Counted from the first letter of the stretch, positions 43,834 through 52,261 are shown. The stretch: DNA of 64,000 nucleotides from CAYSGL01 sp964520985 (GCA_964520985.1 CAZFPB010000001.1:310001-374000), one strand, 5' to 3'. Notes: generated from the sequence alone by a model not told the origin. Made by a program: numbers and translations.

Positions 43834-45957
43834 ATGGAAAACTACTTAATGATCGCCTGTTGCGTCATGGTAGCTCTCATCTTCGGGCAGCTATGGGCAC
43901 ACCAGGTTTTAAAGGCGCCGGCGGGCAATGAAACGATGCAACGCATCGCCGCCGCAATTCAAGAGGGCGCGAAAGCGTATCTCAACAGACAATATTTCAC
44001 GATCGGCATGGTCGGCGTGGTCGTAGGGGCCTTGCTCTTCTGGCTGCTCGGCTGGCATGTGGCTGGCGGTTTCGCGATTGGCGCGATCCTGTCGGGCGCC
44101 GCCGGTTACATCGGGATGAACGTCTCGGTCCGCGCCAACGTGCGCACGACACAAGCCGCCACGATGGGCCTCGACAGCGCGCTGAACATCGCGTTTAAAT
44201 CGGGCGCTATCACGGGGATGCTGGTTGTCGGTCTGGGCCTGATGGGCGTTGCCGGTTACTACTACTACCTGATGGAAATTCGCGGCATGGAAATCCGCCA
44301 GGCTCTCGAAGCACTGGTAGGTCTGGGCTTCGGTGCGTCGCTGATTTCGATCTTCGCGCGTCTGGGCGGCGGTATCTTCACCAAGGGTGCTGACGTCGGT
44401 GCCGACCTTGTCGGTAAGGTGGAAGCCGGTATCCCGGAAGATGATCCAAGAAACCCAGCCGTTATCGCCGATAACGTGGGCGACAATGTCGGCGATTGCG
44501 CCGGTATGGCCGCTGACCTGTTCGAAACCTATGCCGTGACCACGGTCGCAACGATGCTGATTGCGTACAGCGTGTTTGCCGCCGATGTGGTGCCTGCCAT
44601 GATGATGTTGCCGCTGATGATCGGCGCGCTGTGCATTATCGGGTCGGTGATCGGTGTGTTCTTCGTTAAATTGGGCAAATCCAAAAACATCATGGGCGCT
44701 TTGTACCGCGGCTTTATCGCTTCGGGCTTCTTCAGCCTCGTGTTGATCATGGGTCTGTTCACCAAGATGGGTGTGGATTCAACCTTCGCACTGGCCGGTG
44801 GCAAAGAGGCGGGCGTCATCACCTTGATGAGCCTGTTCTACTGCGTTCTGGTTGGTCTGGGTGTGACAGGTCTGATCGTCTGGGTAACGGAATACTATAC
44901 CGGTACCAACCATCGCCCTGTGCGCTCGATTGCCAAAGCCTCTGAAACGGGCCATGGCACGAACGTGATCCAGGGTCTGGCCATCTCGATGGAAGCAACG
45001 GCGCTGCCGGTGCTGATCATCTGCGTGGGTATCTATCTGGCCTTCACGTTTGCCGGCCTGTTCGGTATCGCGATTGCCGCCACCACGATGCTGGCCATGG
45101 CCGGTATGGTGACGGCGCTCGATGCGTATGGTCCTGTCACGGATAACGCGGGCGGTATTGCTGAAATGAGCAACCTGCCGCCGGAAATCCGCGAGACGAC
45201 CGATGCGCTCGATGCGGTCGGTAACACGACGAAAGCGGTCACGAAAGGCTACGCCATCGGTTCTGCCGGTCTGGCCGCCCTCGTGCTGTTCGCCGCGTTC
45301 ACGGAAGAGATCAAGCACTACTTCCCGGCGAAGGACTTCCCGCAACTCGAAAACATCGCCTTCAACCTGCAAGATCCGTGGGTGGTGATCGGTCTGTTCG
45401 TGGGTGGCTTGCTGCCATACCTGTTCGGCGCGATGTCGATGACTGCTGTGGGCCGTGCGGCCGCCAGCGTGGTTGTGGAAGTGCGTCGTCAGTTCCGCGA
45501 AATCCCGGGCATCATGCAGGGCACCGCCAAGCCGGAATACGGCAAGGCTGTCGACCTGCTGACCAAGGCGGCGATCCGCGAAATGATCCTGCCGTCACTG
45601 CTGCCTGTCGTGGCGCCGATTGCGCTGTTCAGCCTGGTTTACTGGCTGACGGGCGATCTGCTCCCGGCCTTCCAGGCTCTGGGCGCGCTGCTGATGGGGA
45701 CGATCGTGACCGGTCTCTTCGTAGCTCTGTCCATGACTGCCGGTGGCGGTGCGTGGGATAACGCCAAGAAGTACATCGAAGATGGCCACCATGGCGGCAA
45801 AGGTTCGGATGCCCACAAGGCAGCCGTGACCGGCGACACCGTGGGCGACCCGTACAAAGACACGTCCGGTCCGGCCGTCAACCCGCTGATCAAGATTGCG
45901 AACATTGTCGCGATCCTGCTGGTGGCGATTGTGGCCAACATGGTTACCGGCGGCTAA
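43834..45957 (+). CDS. hppA: Membrane H+-translocating pyrophosphatase, K+-independent
   Basis: Couples PPi hydrolysis to proton pumping across the inner membrane. 707 residues and about 16 hydrophobic helices. The catalytic loop is intact: GADVGADLVGKVEAGIPEDDPRNPAVIADNVGDNVGD (from about residue 188), and the C-terminal DNAKKYIEDG and GDTVGDPYKDTSGPA motifs. GNTTKAVTKGYAIGSA has Lys at the position that separates K+-independent enzymes from Ala-bearing K+-dependent ones. ATG 43834 follows AAAGGGG. Confidence 0.96.
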   Translation: MENYLMIACCVMVALIFGQLWAHQVLKAPAGNETMQRIAAAIQEGAKAYLNRQYFTIGMVGVVVGALLFWLLGWHVAGGFAIGAILSGAAGYIGMNVSVRANVRTTQAATMGLDSALNIAFKSGAITGMLVVGLGLMGVAGYYYYLMEIRGMEIRQALEALVGLGFGASLISIFARLGGGIFTKGADVGADLVGKVEAGIPEDDPRNPAVIADNVGDNVGDCAGMAADLFETYAVTTVATMLIAYSVFAADVVPAMMMLPLMIGALCIIGSVIGVFFVKLGKSKNIMGALYRGFIASGFFSLVLIMGLFTKMGVDSTFALAGGKEAGVITLMSLFYCVLVGLGVTGLIVWVTEYYTGTNHRPVRSIAKASETGHGTNVIQGLAISMEATALPVLIICVGIYLAFTFAGLFGIAIAATTMLAMAGMVTALDAYGPVTDNAGGIAEMSNLPPEIRETTDALDAVGNTTKAVTKGYAIGSAGLAALVLFAAFTEEIKHYFPAKDFPQLENIAFNLQDPWVVIGLFVGGLLPYLFGAMSMTAVGRAAASVVVEVRRQFREIPGIMQGTAKPEYGKAVDLLTKAAIREMILPSLLPVVAPIALFSLVYWLTGDLLPAFQALGALLMGTIVTGLFVALSMTAGGGAWDNAKKYIEDGHHGGKGSDAHKAAVTGDTVGDPYKDTSGPAVNPLIKIANIVAILLVAIVANMVTGG

Positions 45958-45973
45958 GCCTCACCGAAATTAC

Positions 45974-46005
45974 AAAAAACCCCGCAAGCGATTGCGGGGT
46001 TTTTT
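45974..46005 (+). terminator. Strong terminator after hppA
   Basis: AAAAAACCCCGCAA (45974-45987), GCGA loop, TTGCGGGG (45992-45999) and six T. A perfect stem. Confidence 0.94.
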
Positions 46006-46056
46006 ACATTGCCAAATTCTTTTTTATTATGGTAATAAAGAGGCGTTGTCGGGAAA

Positions 46057-46085
46057 TTGACAAGTTCCGGCTCGGTAAATAATAA
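46057..46085 (+). promoter_or_regulatory. Promoter candidate for the 126-residue protein
   Basis: TTGACA (46057-46062), 17 bases, TAATAA (46080-46085). The same -35, spacing and -10 occur before the methyltransferase at 16.1 kb. Start of transcription would be near 46092, giving a leader of about 24 bases with AAAGAGAG before ATG 46116. Confidence 0.5.
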
Positions 46086-46115
46086 GTTATTGGATTCCTA
46101 TTAAAGAGAGTTTTT

Positions 46116-46496
46116 ATGAGTATGAATGCAGATAACAAGATCATGCCAGCGCAGGCGCCAGACTTCCTGCAGGCGTTCCTAAAGCTGGCCACGGCCTGTC
46201 CCGGGCCGAGCTGCCTTGAGGCGCAACAGGAATTCAGCAAGCTGGTGCAAGATCACATGAATGATACGGGCACCGACAGAGTGCAGAGTTTTTATGCGCA
46301 CGCGCTGGCAGTTGCCAAGGTGTTCAATGTAAACGCGACGGGTCTCCCTCAACCGGGATGCGGCAGCGAGCAGGCGTGCGAAAAAATTGTCGACCGGTTA
46401 AAAGATGGCGCGCCGAGCGGCGTGGCGCATGCCGTTCGCAAAGTTGGCCTTCAGGGAATTATATCTGCACCGGGCTGGGGCAGCGGTGGCCGTTAA
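46116..46496 (+). CDS. Hypothetical protein, 126 residues, four cysteines
   Basis: Not recognised. It has its own promoter-like sequence and a terminator, so it is probably a real single-gene unit. Contents: helix-rich N-terminal part (APDFLQAFLKLATACPGPSCLEAQQEF), a middle helix (DRVQSFYAHALAVAKVFNV), then PGCGSEQACEKIVDRLKDG. The cysteines come as CPGPSC and CGSEQAC, two CxxxxC pairs that could bind metal or form disulfides. The C-terminus is Gly/Ser-rich (APGWGSGGR). No signal peptide. Confidence 0.65.
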   Translation: MSMNADNKIMPAQAPDFLQAFLKLATACPGPSCLEAQQEFSKLVQDHMNDTGTDRVQSFYAHALAVAKVFNVNATGLPQPGCGSEQACEKIVDRLKDGAPSGVAHAVRKVGLQGIISAPGWGSGGR

Positions 46497-46500
46497 ACAA

Positions 46501-46523
46501 AACCCGCCATCCGGCGGGTTTTT
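46501..46523. terminator. Bidirectional terminator
   Basis: AACCCGCC (46501-46508), ATCC loop, GGCGGGTT (46513-46520), then TTT. Flanking A- and T-runs let it serve both the 126-residue gene and the convergent argF. Confidence 0.88.
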
Positions 46524-46525
46524 CA

Positions 46526-47386
46526 TTAGATACTGATCCGTGTGTTTTGCAGACACCACGCCAGAATGGCTTTTTGCACGTGCAGGCGGTTTTCGGCTTC
46601 GTCATAAATAACCGATGCCGGCGTGGCGAGCACTTCATTGGTGACTTCTTCATCGCGGTGGATCGGCATGCAGTGCATGAAGATCGCATCGGGTTTTGCC
46701 TGCGCCATCAGCGCGCTGTTGACCTGGTACGGTCTGAAGATGTCTTTTGATTTTCCTTCTTCGCCCATCGACACCCACGTGTCGGTCAGGACGACATCGG
46801 CGCCGCTGACGGCTTCCTGGGGGCTTACGCTTTTTTCAAAGGTCGGGCTGGCAATGTTGAACGTGAAGCCGAATTTGGGCGCGGCCTGCACGAATGTTTT
46901 GGCGACGTTGTTATAATCGCCGCACCAGGCGAGGGTAAGGCCGTCGAGCGTGCCTTTCTTTTCCTGAATGGTCATCAGGTCGGCCATGATCTGGCAGGGG
47001 TGCGATTGATCGGTCAGGGCGTTGATCACCGGTATGTTCGAATGATGCGCCAGCGCTTCAACCGTGGCGTGATCGGACAGGCGGATCATCACGGCATCGA
47101 CAAAACGCGAGAGAACCTTGGCCGTGTCTTCGATGCTTTCATTGACGCCCAGCTGCATCTCATCCTTGGTCATCACGATCGAGTGTCCGCCAAGCTGCTT
47201 GAAAGCGACTTCGAACGACAGACGGGTGCGCGTCGATTTCTTGTCAAAAATCATCGCAAGGCTCATGCCTTTGAACAGCTGCGGCGGCTCAAACTTTTTG
47301 GCTTTGAGTTCATGGGCATGCGCGAGAATATCATTCAGCGCCGAAGCGGGAATTTGATCAAGGTTAATGAAGTGTTTGAGAGTCAT
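46526..47386 (-). CDS. argF: Ornithine carbamoyltransferase
   Basis: Makes citrulline from ornithine and carbamoyl phosphate. 286 residues, a little shorter than the usual 300-330. Carbamoyl-phosphate site STRTRLSFE, HPCQIMADL, and the ornithine-binding D-x-WVSMGEE loop are present. The motif usually HCLPAHRGEE reads HCMPIHRDEE here, with the catalytic Cys kept. It is not beside argD, its common neighbour. A RibH-like start problem does not arise: ATG 47386 directly precedes the family N-terminus KHFINLDQI. Confidence 0.9.
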   Translation of the reverse strand: MTLKHFINLDQIPASALNDILAHAHELKAKKFEPPQLFKGMSLAMIFDKKSTRTRLSFEVAFKQLGGHSIVMTKDEMQLGVNESIEDTAKVLSRFVDAVMIRLSDHATVEALAHHSNIPVINALTDQSHPCQIMADLMTIQEKKGTLDGLTLAWCGDYNNVAKTFVQAAPKFGFTFNIASPTFEKSVSPQEAVSGADVVLTDTWVSMGEEGKSKDIFRPYQVNSALMAQAKPDAIFMHCMPIHRDEEVTNEVLATPASVIYDEAENRLHVQKAILAWCLQNTRISI

Positions 47387-47436
47387 GTGAGGTAACTGTC
47401 TTCTATAAGTTGTTCTAATTATTTTGTATGATCATT

Positions 47437-48342
47437 TTATCTGGCGAGGAATTTTTCCAGTTCTGATATTACCAGCGCAGGATCTTCTTCAGGAACGAAG
47501 TGGCCGCTTTTTTCCGAGACGGCTCCTGTCAGATCAGCAGCTTGATTGCTCATGATCTCGAAGAGTTTGTCTCCAACACTATGTCTGCCGCCAATGGTCA
47601 GGACGGGCATTATAAATTGGGGGGCCGGCAGGGTTGCGACAAACTTTCTGTCCTCCAAAAGCGCGCGGTAATAATTAAACCCAGCCGTCATGCCGCCTTT
47701 AGACGAATAATGGCGGGTATATTCGTCGAGTGCGTCGTCGGTGAGAGATTTTTTATTATAGGTCCACGCGTTCAGCTGGGCGGCGATATAGTCGCGCTCA
47801 TGTCCCGCAGTCAGCATCTCCGGAAAATCTTTGGCCATGTGGAAGCCGTAGTGCCACATGCCGCCCTTGGCAGAATCCATATTCTCGGTGCCAAGCGGCA
47901 TGCAATCGATCAACGCCAGTTTCTCAACGATGTCAGGCTGTGTCTGGGCCAAAAGCCAAGCAACTTTGCCGCCCATATCGTGGCCTACCACGGTGGCCTT
48001 GTTAGCGCCAAGATGTTTGATGAGCGCCGCTATATCTTCGGAAATTGTTTTTTTGTCATAGCCGGTTTTGGTGCGCTCGGTTTCTCCTAAGCCGCGCAGA
48101 TCCGGGGCGACGACTGTATATTTTTCTGACAAAGCAGGAATGATATAGCGCCATTTATACCATGTTTGTGGCCAGCCGTGGAGGAGAACAACCATCGGTC
48201 CTTTTCCCGCAATAACGTAATGCATGGTAATGCCATTCACTTTTGCTGTTTCGCTACGTGCGCCAGCGGGTAGGTCCTTGGCTTGAGCGGCGTTCGAACC
48301 ACACAGCAAAACAAAACAAATTGATAGGAGAATTTTTTTCAT
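47437..48342 (-). CDS. Secreted alpha/beta hydrolase, Cif-like epoxide hydrolase
   Basis: 301 residues with a signal peptide (KKILLSICFVLLCGSNAAQA). HGWPQTWYKW (55-64) supplies the HGxP oxyanion loop of epoxide hydrolases, and the nucleophile elbow VVGHDMGG carries Asp122, not Ser. The pattern follows Pseudomonas Cif closely: Asp122 (Cif D129), Asp146 in LIDCMP (Cif E153), His164 in WHYGFH (Cif H177), Tyr in FNYYRALLED (Cif Y239) and His281 in SGHFVPEED (Cif H297). The E-to-D change is the only departure. An in-frame extension through the tRNA-Pro gene is rejected. Substrate unknown. Confidence 0.82.
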   Translation of the reverse strand: MKKILLSICFVLLCGSNAAQAKDLPAGARSETAKVNGITMHYVIAGKGPMVVLLHGWPQTWYKWRYIIPALSEKYTVVAPDLRGLGETERTKTGYDKKTISEDIAALIKHLGANKATVVGHDMGGKVAWLLAQTQPDIVEKLALIDCMPLGTENMDSAKGGMWHYGFHMAKDFPEMLTAGHERDYIAAQLNAWTYNKKSLTDDALDEYTRHYSSKGGMTAGFNYYRALLEDRKFVATLPAPQFIMPVLTIGGRHSVGDKLFEIMSNQAADLTGAVSEKSGHFVPEEDPALVISELEKFLAR

Positions 48343-48410
48343 CTGTTCTCTCACTCGGTGATGGGCCAGAAAAAAATTGATACTCAATTGGAAGCGGCGA
48401 TCTGCGAAAT

Positions 48411-48487
48411 TGGTCGGAGTGACAGGATTTGAACCTGCGACCCCTTGCCCCCCAGGCAAGTGCGCTACCAGTCTGCGCCACACTCCG
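48411..48487 (-). tRNA. tRNA-Pro (anticodon GGG)
   Basis: 77-nt cloverleaf on the minus strand. Acceptor CGGAGTG (48487-48481) pairs with the 3' CACTCCG; discriminator A and encoded CCA end at 48411. The anticodon arm is CTTGC, loop CTGGGGG, GCAAG, giving GGG, which reads CCC and CCU. The T arm GCAGG-TTCAAAT-CCTGT is normal. It follows merR, the standard alphaproteobacterial neighbour. Confidence 0.96.
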
Positions 48488-48530
48488 ACTATGGAGATTT
48501 TTTAATGAATTAAGCAGGTGACCGCAAGGC

Positions 48531-49070
48531 TTATTCAGCCGGGAGCAGAGCGCGCATGGCTTTGAGTTCACCGAGCATCACTTCGAGTACCGAGCGTTGT
48601 TCCGGCGACATCTTTTTAACGGGCGTCGCGGCGAATTCAACGGTTGGAGCAGGGGCCGGAGCAACGGCAGCGGGCGCCATGCCGGCTTGCGCGGCGAGTT
48701 TCGGACCGGCGACCGGCTTGTCATCGACAACGGCTGTCACGATCAGGTTTTTGCCTTGCTCGCGCAGGAGTTTTTGAACGCCCTTAATGGTGAAGCCTTC
48801 GGTGTAGAGCAGATAGTGGATGGCGCGCAGGAGCGAGACATCTTCGGGGCGGTAGTAGCGACGGCCGCCGCCGCGTTTCAGCGGGCGAACCTGATTGAAT
48901 TTGGTTTCCCAGAAGCGCAGGACGTGTTGTTGCACATCGAGTTCTTCGGCCACTTCGCTGATGGTGCGGAAGGCACCGGCGGATTTCTGGCTGGTCGACT
49001 GGCTGGCGTTGGAGAGATCCTTCGCCTGCTTTTCTTCCATAGATTCTTGCTTTGTCATCACACCGGTCAT
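48531..49070 (-). CDS. MerR family regulator next to ihfA
   Basis: 179 residues. The MerR-type winged helix (about 33-100) reads FRTISEVAEELDVQQHVLRFWETKF...RPLKRGGGRRYYRPEDVSLLRAIHYLLYTEGFTIKGVQKLL. The rest is an Ala/Pro-rich linker and a C-terminal helix (SPEQRSVLEVMLGELKAMRALL) without effector cysteines. This is the regulator found after ihfA across alphaproteobacteria; its targets are not known. Start at 49070 is the first codon; MTKQESM at 49058 is an alternative. Confidence 0.88.
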   Translation of the reverse strand: MTGVMTKQESMEEKQAKDLSNASQSTSQKSAGAFRTISEVAEELDVQQHVLRFWETKFNQVRPLKRGGGRRYYRPEDVSLLRAIHYLLYTEGFTIKGVQKLLREQGKNLIVTAVVDDKPVAGPKLAAQAGMAPAAVAPAPAPTVEFAATPVKKMSPEQRSVLEVMLGELKAMRALLPAE

Positions 49071-49099
49071 GGTACTGCCCTTTATAAATTTTTTATCGA

Positions 49100-49393
49100 T
49101 TAGTTGGCGTTATTGATTTTGTCTTTCAAGACGTGGCTGGCGCGGAACACCAAAACCTTTCTTGGCAAAATCGGTACTTCAACCCCTGTTTTAGGATTGC
49201 GGCCGATCCTCTCACCTTTTTCACGGACCGAGAAGCTGCCGAACGAAGAAAGTTTGACGTTATCCCCGGCAATCAGCGCGGTCATGATTTCATCCAGCAC
49301 CACTTCAACGAGGTCCGAGGATTCATTGCGCGACAGACCAACCTGTTCATACACACTTTCGGCCAGATCGGCGCGGGTGATGGTTTTGCTCAT
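49100..49393 (-). CDS. ihfA: Integration host factor subunit alpha
   Basis: DNA-bending architectural protein, heterodimer with IhfB. 97 residues. KTITRADLAESVYEQVGLSRNES at the N-terminus, VKLSSFGSFSVREKGERIGRNPKTG with the intercalating Pro arm (GVEVPILPRKVLVF). The IhfA rather than HU identity follows from the ARxGRNPKTGxxVPI wording and the place beside fabH-plsX and merR. Confidence 0.94.
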   Translation of the reverse strand: MSKTITRADLAESVYEQVGLSRNESSDLVEVVLDEIMTALIAGDNVKLSSFGSFSVREKGERIGRNPKTGVEVPILPRKVLVFRASHVLKDKINNAN

Positions 49394-49510
49394 ATCTATT
49401 CTCCCTGACTGTATCCTTTAAGGGTAGTCCTCGGGGAATAAGCCCGTCAAGCCATTTAGAGAGGTTAACCCCAAAAAGTTGTTTATCTTTAAGGGGGTTA
49501 AGGGATTTTC

Positions 49511-50473
49511 TTAATACCGCAAAAGGGCCGCGCCCCAGGTGAAGCCGCCGCCCATGGCTTCTAAGAGAATCATTTGGCCGCGTTTGATTCGGCCATCGCG
49601 CACGGCTTCATCCAGCGCAAGCGGGATGGAGGCGGCGGAGGTATTGCCGTGTTTCTCGATGGTCAGGACCACCTGTTCCATCGGCAGGCCGAGTTTTTTC
49701 GCGGTCGCTTCGATAATGCGGATGTTGGCCTGATGCGGTACGAGCCAGTCGATGTCTTTGCCGGTGATGTTGTTCTTCTCGCACACTTCTTTGACGATGT
49801 CGGCGAGATAGGTCACGGCGTGTTTGAACACTTCGCGGCCTTCCATGATGATGTGGCCTTTGGTGCCGGTGGTAGAGGGGCCGCCATCGGTGTAGAGCAT
49901 GTTGCGGCCTTCGCCGTTCGCGTAAAGATGCGTCGAGATAATACCTTCTTGTGTGTCGGAGGCTTCGAGAATAACGGCGCCCGCGCCATCGGCGAACAGC
50001 ACGCAGGTTGTGCGGTCACGCCAGTCGACGATGGAGGACATTTTTTCAGCGCCGATGACGAGCACGCGCTTCACATTGCCGTTGCGGATAAATGCATCGG
50101 CGGTCGAGAGAGCATAGACGAAACCGCTGCACACAGCCTGCACATCGAAGGCCATGCCGTGCGGAATGCCGAGTTCATATTGCACTTTGACGGCAACGGC
50201 CGGGAAGGTCTGGTCGGGCGTTGTGGTGGCAACGATAATACCGTCGATGGTTTTGGGATCGATGCCAGCGGCCTCAATCGCTTTTTTTGCGGCGCGGATG
50301 GCGAGGTCGCTGGTCGGTTGATCGGCGGCGGCTATGTGACGCTGCTTGATGCCGCTGCGTTGAACAATCCATTCATCGGTGGTGTCGACCATCTTTTCGA
50401 GCTGGGCGTTCGTCAGGATATTATCGGGCAGGTAGGAGCCTGTCCCAAGGATAACGGAGCGGATGGTACTCAT
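49511..50473 (-). CDS. fabH: Beta-ketoacyl-ACP synthase III
   Basis: Starts fatty-acid chains by joining acetyl-CoA to malonyl-ACP. 320 residues. The Cys-His-Asn triad is visible: Cys115 in VQAVCSGF, His in WLVPHQANIRI, Asn in KHGNTSAASIP. ATG 50473 overlaps the plsX stop as ATGA. Confidence 0.96.
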   Translation of the reverse strand: MSTIRSVILGTGSYLPDNILTNAQLEKMVDTTDEWIVQRSGIKQRHIAAADQPTSDLAIRAAKKAIEAAGIDPKTIDGIIVATTTPDQTFPAVAVKVQYELGIPHGMAFDVQAVCSGFVYALSTADAFIRNGNVKRVLVIGAEKMSSIVDWRDRTTCVLFADGAGAVILEASDTQEGIISTHLYANGEGRNMLYTDGGPSTTGTKGHIIMEGREVFKHAVTYLADIVKEVCEKNNITGKDIDWLVPHQANIRIIEATAKKLGLPMEQVVLTIEKHGNTSAASIPLALDEAVRDGRIKRGQMILLEAMGGGFTWGAALLRY

Positions 50474-51531
50474 GCGACGGCTTCTTCTCCGGCAAGGGAT
50501 GCGGCAAAGGATTCTTGTTTCATCACCTGCTCGATATCAAGGGCGACGCGTTTGTTGAAGCCGCTCTTCACGAGGCCTGCGGCGACGTGGATGGCGTTTT
50601 GCGTGCCGAACACATCGCTGCTGCCGTGACTTTTCACGCAGATGCCATCAAGGCCGAGAAACATGCCGCCGTTATAGCGGCGTGAGTCGACCTTGTCTTT
50701 GAATTGCTGAAACGCGCGGGCGGCGAAAAGATAACCGATCTTGGCGAGCAGAGAGGATTTGAAGGTTTCGCGCAGGGCGTTGCTGGTAAACTTGCCCGCG
50801 CCCTCCATGGTTTTGAGCGCGACGTTGCCGGTGAAGCCGTCGGTGACGACGACGTCGACCGAGCCTTTCATGATGTCATCGCCTTCGATGAAGCCATGAT
50901 ATTTGCCGGGGAATTTCACGTTGCTGAGGACCGTGTGAGCCGCGCGAATTTCTTCGTGACCCTTCATGTCTTCGGTGCCGACATTGAGCAGGCCAACAGT
51001 CGGCGTGGCGATGCCCATAATGATTTTGGCGTAGACGGAACCGAGCACGGCGAACTGTGCGAGGACTTCGGCGTCGCAATCAAGATTGGCGCCGAGGTCG
51101 AGCATGACCGTGCGGCCCTTCATGGTTGGCACCACGCTGGCAATCGCCGGGCGTTCGATGCCGGGCAGGGATTTGAGCACCATATAACTCATCGCCATCA
51201 GCGCGCCGGTGTTACCGGCGGAAACGACGCAGTCGGCCTGTCCTTCTTTGACGGCTTCAATGGCCAGACGCATGGACGAGCCTTTGCCCTTACGCACGGC
51301 GACGGAAGGCTTGTCATGGCTGGAGATGGCTTTGTCGGTGTGGCGGATTTCGGCGCGGGCTTTGAGGGCCGCATGCTGATCAAGCACAGGAGTGATTTTC
51401 GCTTCATCGCCGAAAAATATAAACTGCAGGCTGCCATCTTTTTCGAGCGCGGCGGCAGCGGCGGGAATGATCACGGACGGGCCGTGATCGCCGCCCATGG
51501 CATCAATCGCAAGTGTACAGGAACTGGTCAT
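50470..51531 (-). CDS. plsX: Phosphate acyltransferase PlsX
   Basis: Makes acyl-phosphate from acyl-ACP for phospholipid synthesis. 353 residues from ATG 51531. LAIDAMGGDHGP at the N-terminus, SAGNTGALMA, DLGANLDCDA and VVTDGFTGNVALK are the family motifs. A GTG five codons upstream is possible, but AAAGGGG abuts it directly. Translationally coupled to fabH. Confidence 0.95.
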   Translation of the reverse strand: MTSSCTLAIDAMGGDHGPSVIIPAAAAALEKDGSLQFIFFGDEAKITPVLDQHAALKARAEIRHTDKAISSHDKPSVAVRKGKGSSMRLAIEAVKEGQADCVVSAGNTGALMAMSYMVLKSLPGIERPAIASVVPTMKGRTVMLDLGANLDCDAEVLAQFAVLGSVYAKIIMGIATPTVGLLNVGTEDMKGHEEIRAAHTVLSNVKFPGKYHGFIEGDDIMKGSVDVVVTDGFTGNVALKTMEGAGKFTSNALRETFKSSLLAKIGYLFAARAFQQFKDKVDSRRYNGGMFLGLDGICVKSHGSSDVFGTQNAIHVAAGLVKSGFNKRVALDIEQVMKQESFAASLAGEEAVA

Positions 51532-51592
51532 TGTGAACGCATTCACCCCTTTATTATCAGGCGCACACCATAAACGGCTTGGCTTGGGATGT

Positions 51593-51946
51593 CTATGGAG
51601 GAGAGGGGCCAGCGCCCGCGATATCTGTGTTCATATTTATGGTGTAGCCGTAAAAGTCGTGGCCGCAGTACACGCCGCTTACAGGTTCCCCTTTGCGATT
51701 CCGGGCCGTAAAGGCGCGGGTCAGGGTGAAGGGTTTTTCGCACAGGGCGGAAGTGGTGTTATCGAAAGAAACGCGGGTATAGCCGCGTCCCCAGATGTGG
51801 CTGACAGGTCCTGTGTAATATTGATAAAGGGCAAAGGCGGCGCAGACACTCACGCCCGCGGCTCCGACAAAAGTCATGACGGGCCAGATGCGCCGATCTG
51901 GCATTCTGCTGCTGTCGTTGTAGCGTTTACTGATGTCCCCCGACAT
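51593..51946 (-). CDS. Hypothetical single-helix membrane protein, 117 residues
   Basis: Not recognised. A cytoplasmic start (SGDISKRYNDSSRMPDRR) precedes one transmembrane helix (IWPVMTFVGAAGVSVCAAFALYQYY, about 20-44), then a beta-rich external domain (SFDNTTSALCEKPFTLTRAFTARNRKGEPVSGVYCGHDFYGYTINMN, about 60-105) with two cysteines spaced for a disulfide. It sits between rpmF and plsX, which are usually adjacent, downstream of the rpmF terminator, so it may begin a separate transcript. Supported by codon pattern and placement only. Confidence 0.6.
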   Translation of the reverse strand: MSGDISKRYNDSSRMPDRRIWPVMTFVGAAGVSVCAAFALYQYYTGPVSHIWGRGYTRVSFDNTTSALCEKPFTLTRAFTARNRKGEPVSGVYCGHDFYGYTINMNTDIAGAGPSPP

Positions 51947-51960
51947 GGGAATACCATAAC

Positions 51961-51988
51961 AAAAAAGGCCGCCTTATAACAGGCAGCC
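51961..51988 (-). terminator. Terminator of rpmF
   Basis: On the minus strand GGCTGCC (51988-51982), TGTTATAA, GGCGGCC (51973-51967) with one G-T pair, then TTTTTT (51966-51961). Confidence 0.82.
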
Positions 51989-52017
51989 TCATTTTTTACC
52001 CACAGGGTGGGAAATTC

Positions 52018-52197
52018 TTAGTCGCGCGCTTGCAGAACCTGACGGCCTTTGTACATGCCGGTTTTCAGGTCGATGTGGTGGTTGCGCTTTGGCTCACCTG
52101 TGTTGCCATCTTCCACCCAATTGGTGACTTTCAGACCATCGTGGCTGCGGCGCATGCCGCGCTTGGATGGGGATGTTTTGCGTTTAGGAACGGCCAT
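52018..52197 (-). CDS. rpmF: 50S ribosomal protein L32
   Basis: 59 residues beginning MAVPKRKTSPSKRGMRRSH, the invariant L32 start. The end HHIDLKTGMYKGRQVLQARD is typical of alphaproteobacterial L32. It has none of the zinc cysteines of the C+ form. It lies between the DUF177 gene and plsX, the usual context. Confidence 0.95.
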   Translation of the reverse strand: MAVPKRKTSPSKRGMRRSHDGLKVTNWVEDGNTGEPKRNHHIDLKTGMYKGRQVLQARD

Positions 52198-52261
52198 GAT
52201 TCTAGTCCTTTTAAATAAATTCAGGCCCGTATCTAACGAAATAGGCCGCAAACTGCAAGGG

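Noticed and set aside
48343..48483. N-terminal extension of the Cif-like hydrolase
   Set aside because: It would translate through the tRNA-Pro gene; the signal peptide begins cleanly at 48342.
49574..50629. 351-codon plus-strand frame opposite fabH and plsX
   Set aside because: Shadow frame produced by codon bias; fabH and plsX motifs are complete on the minus strand.
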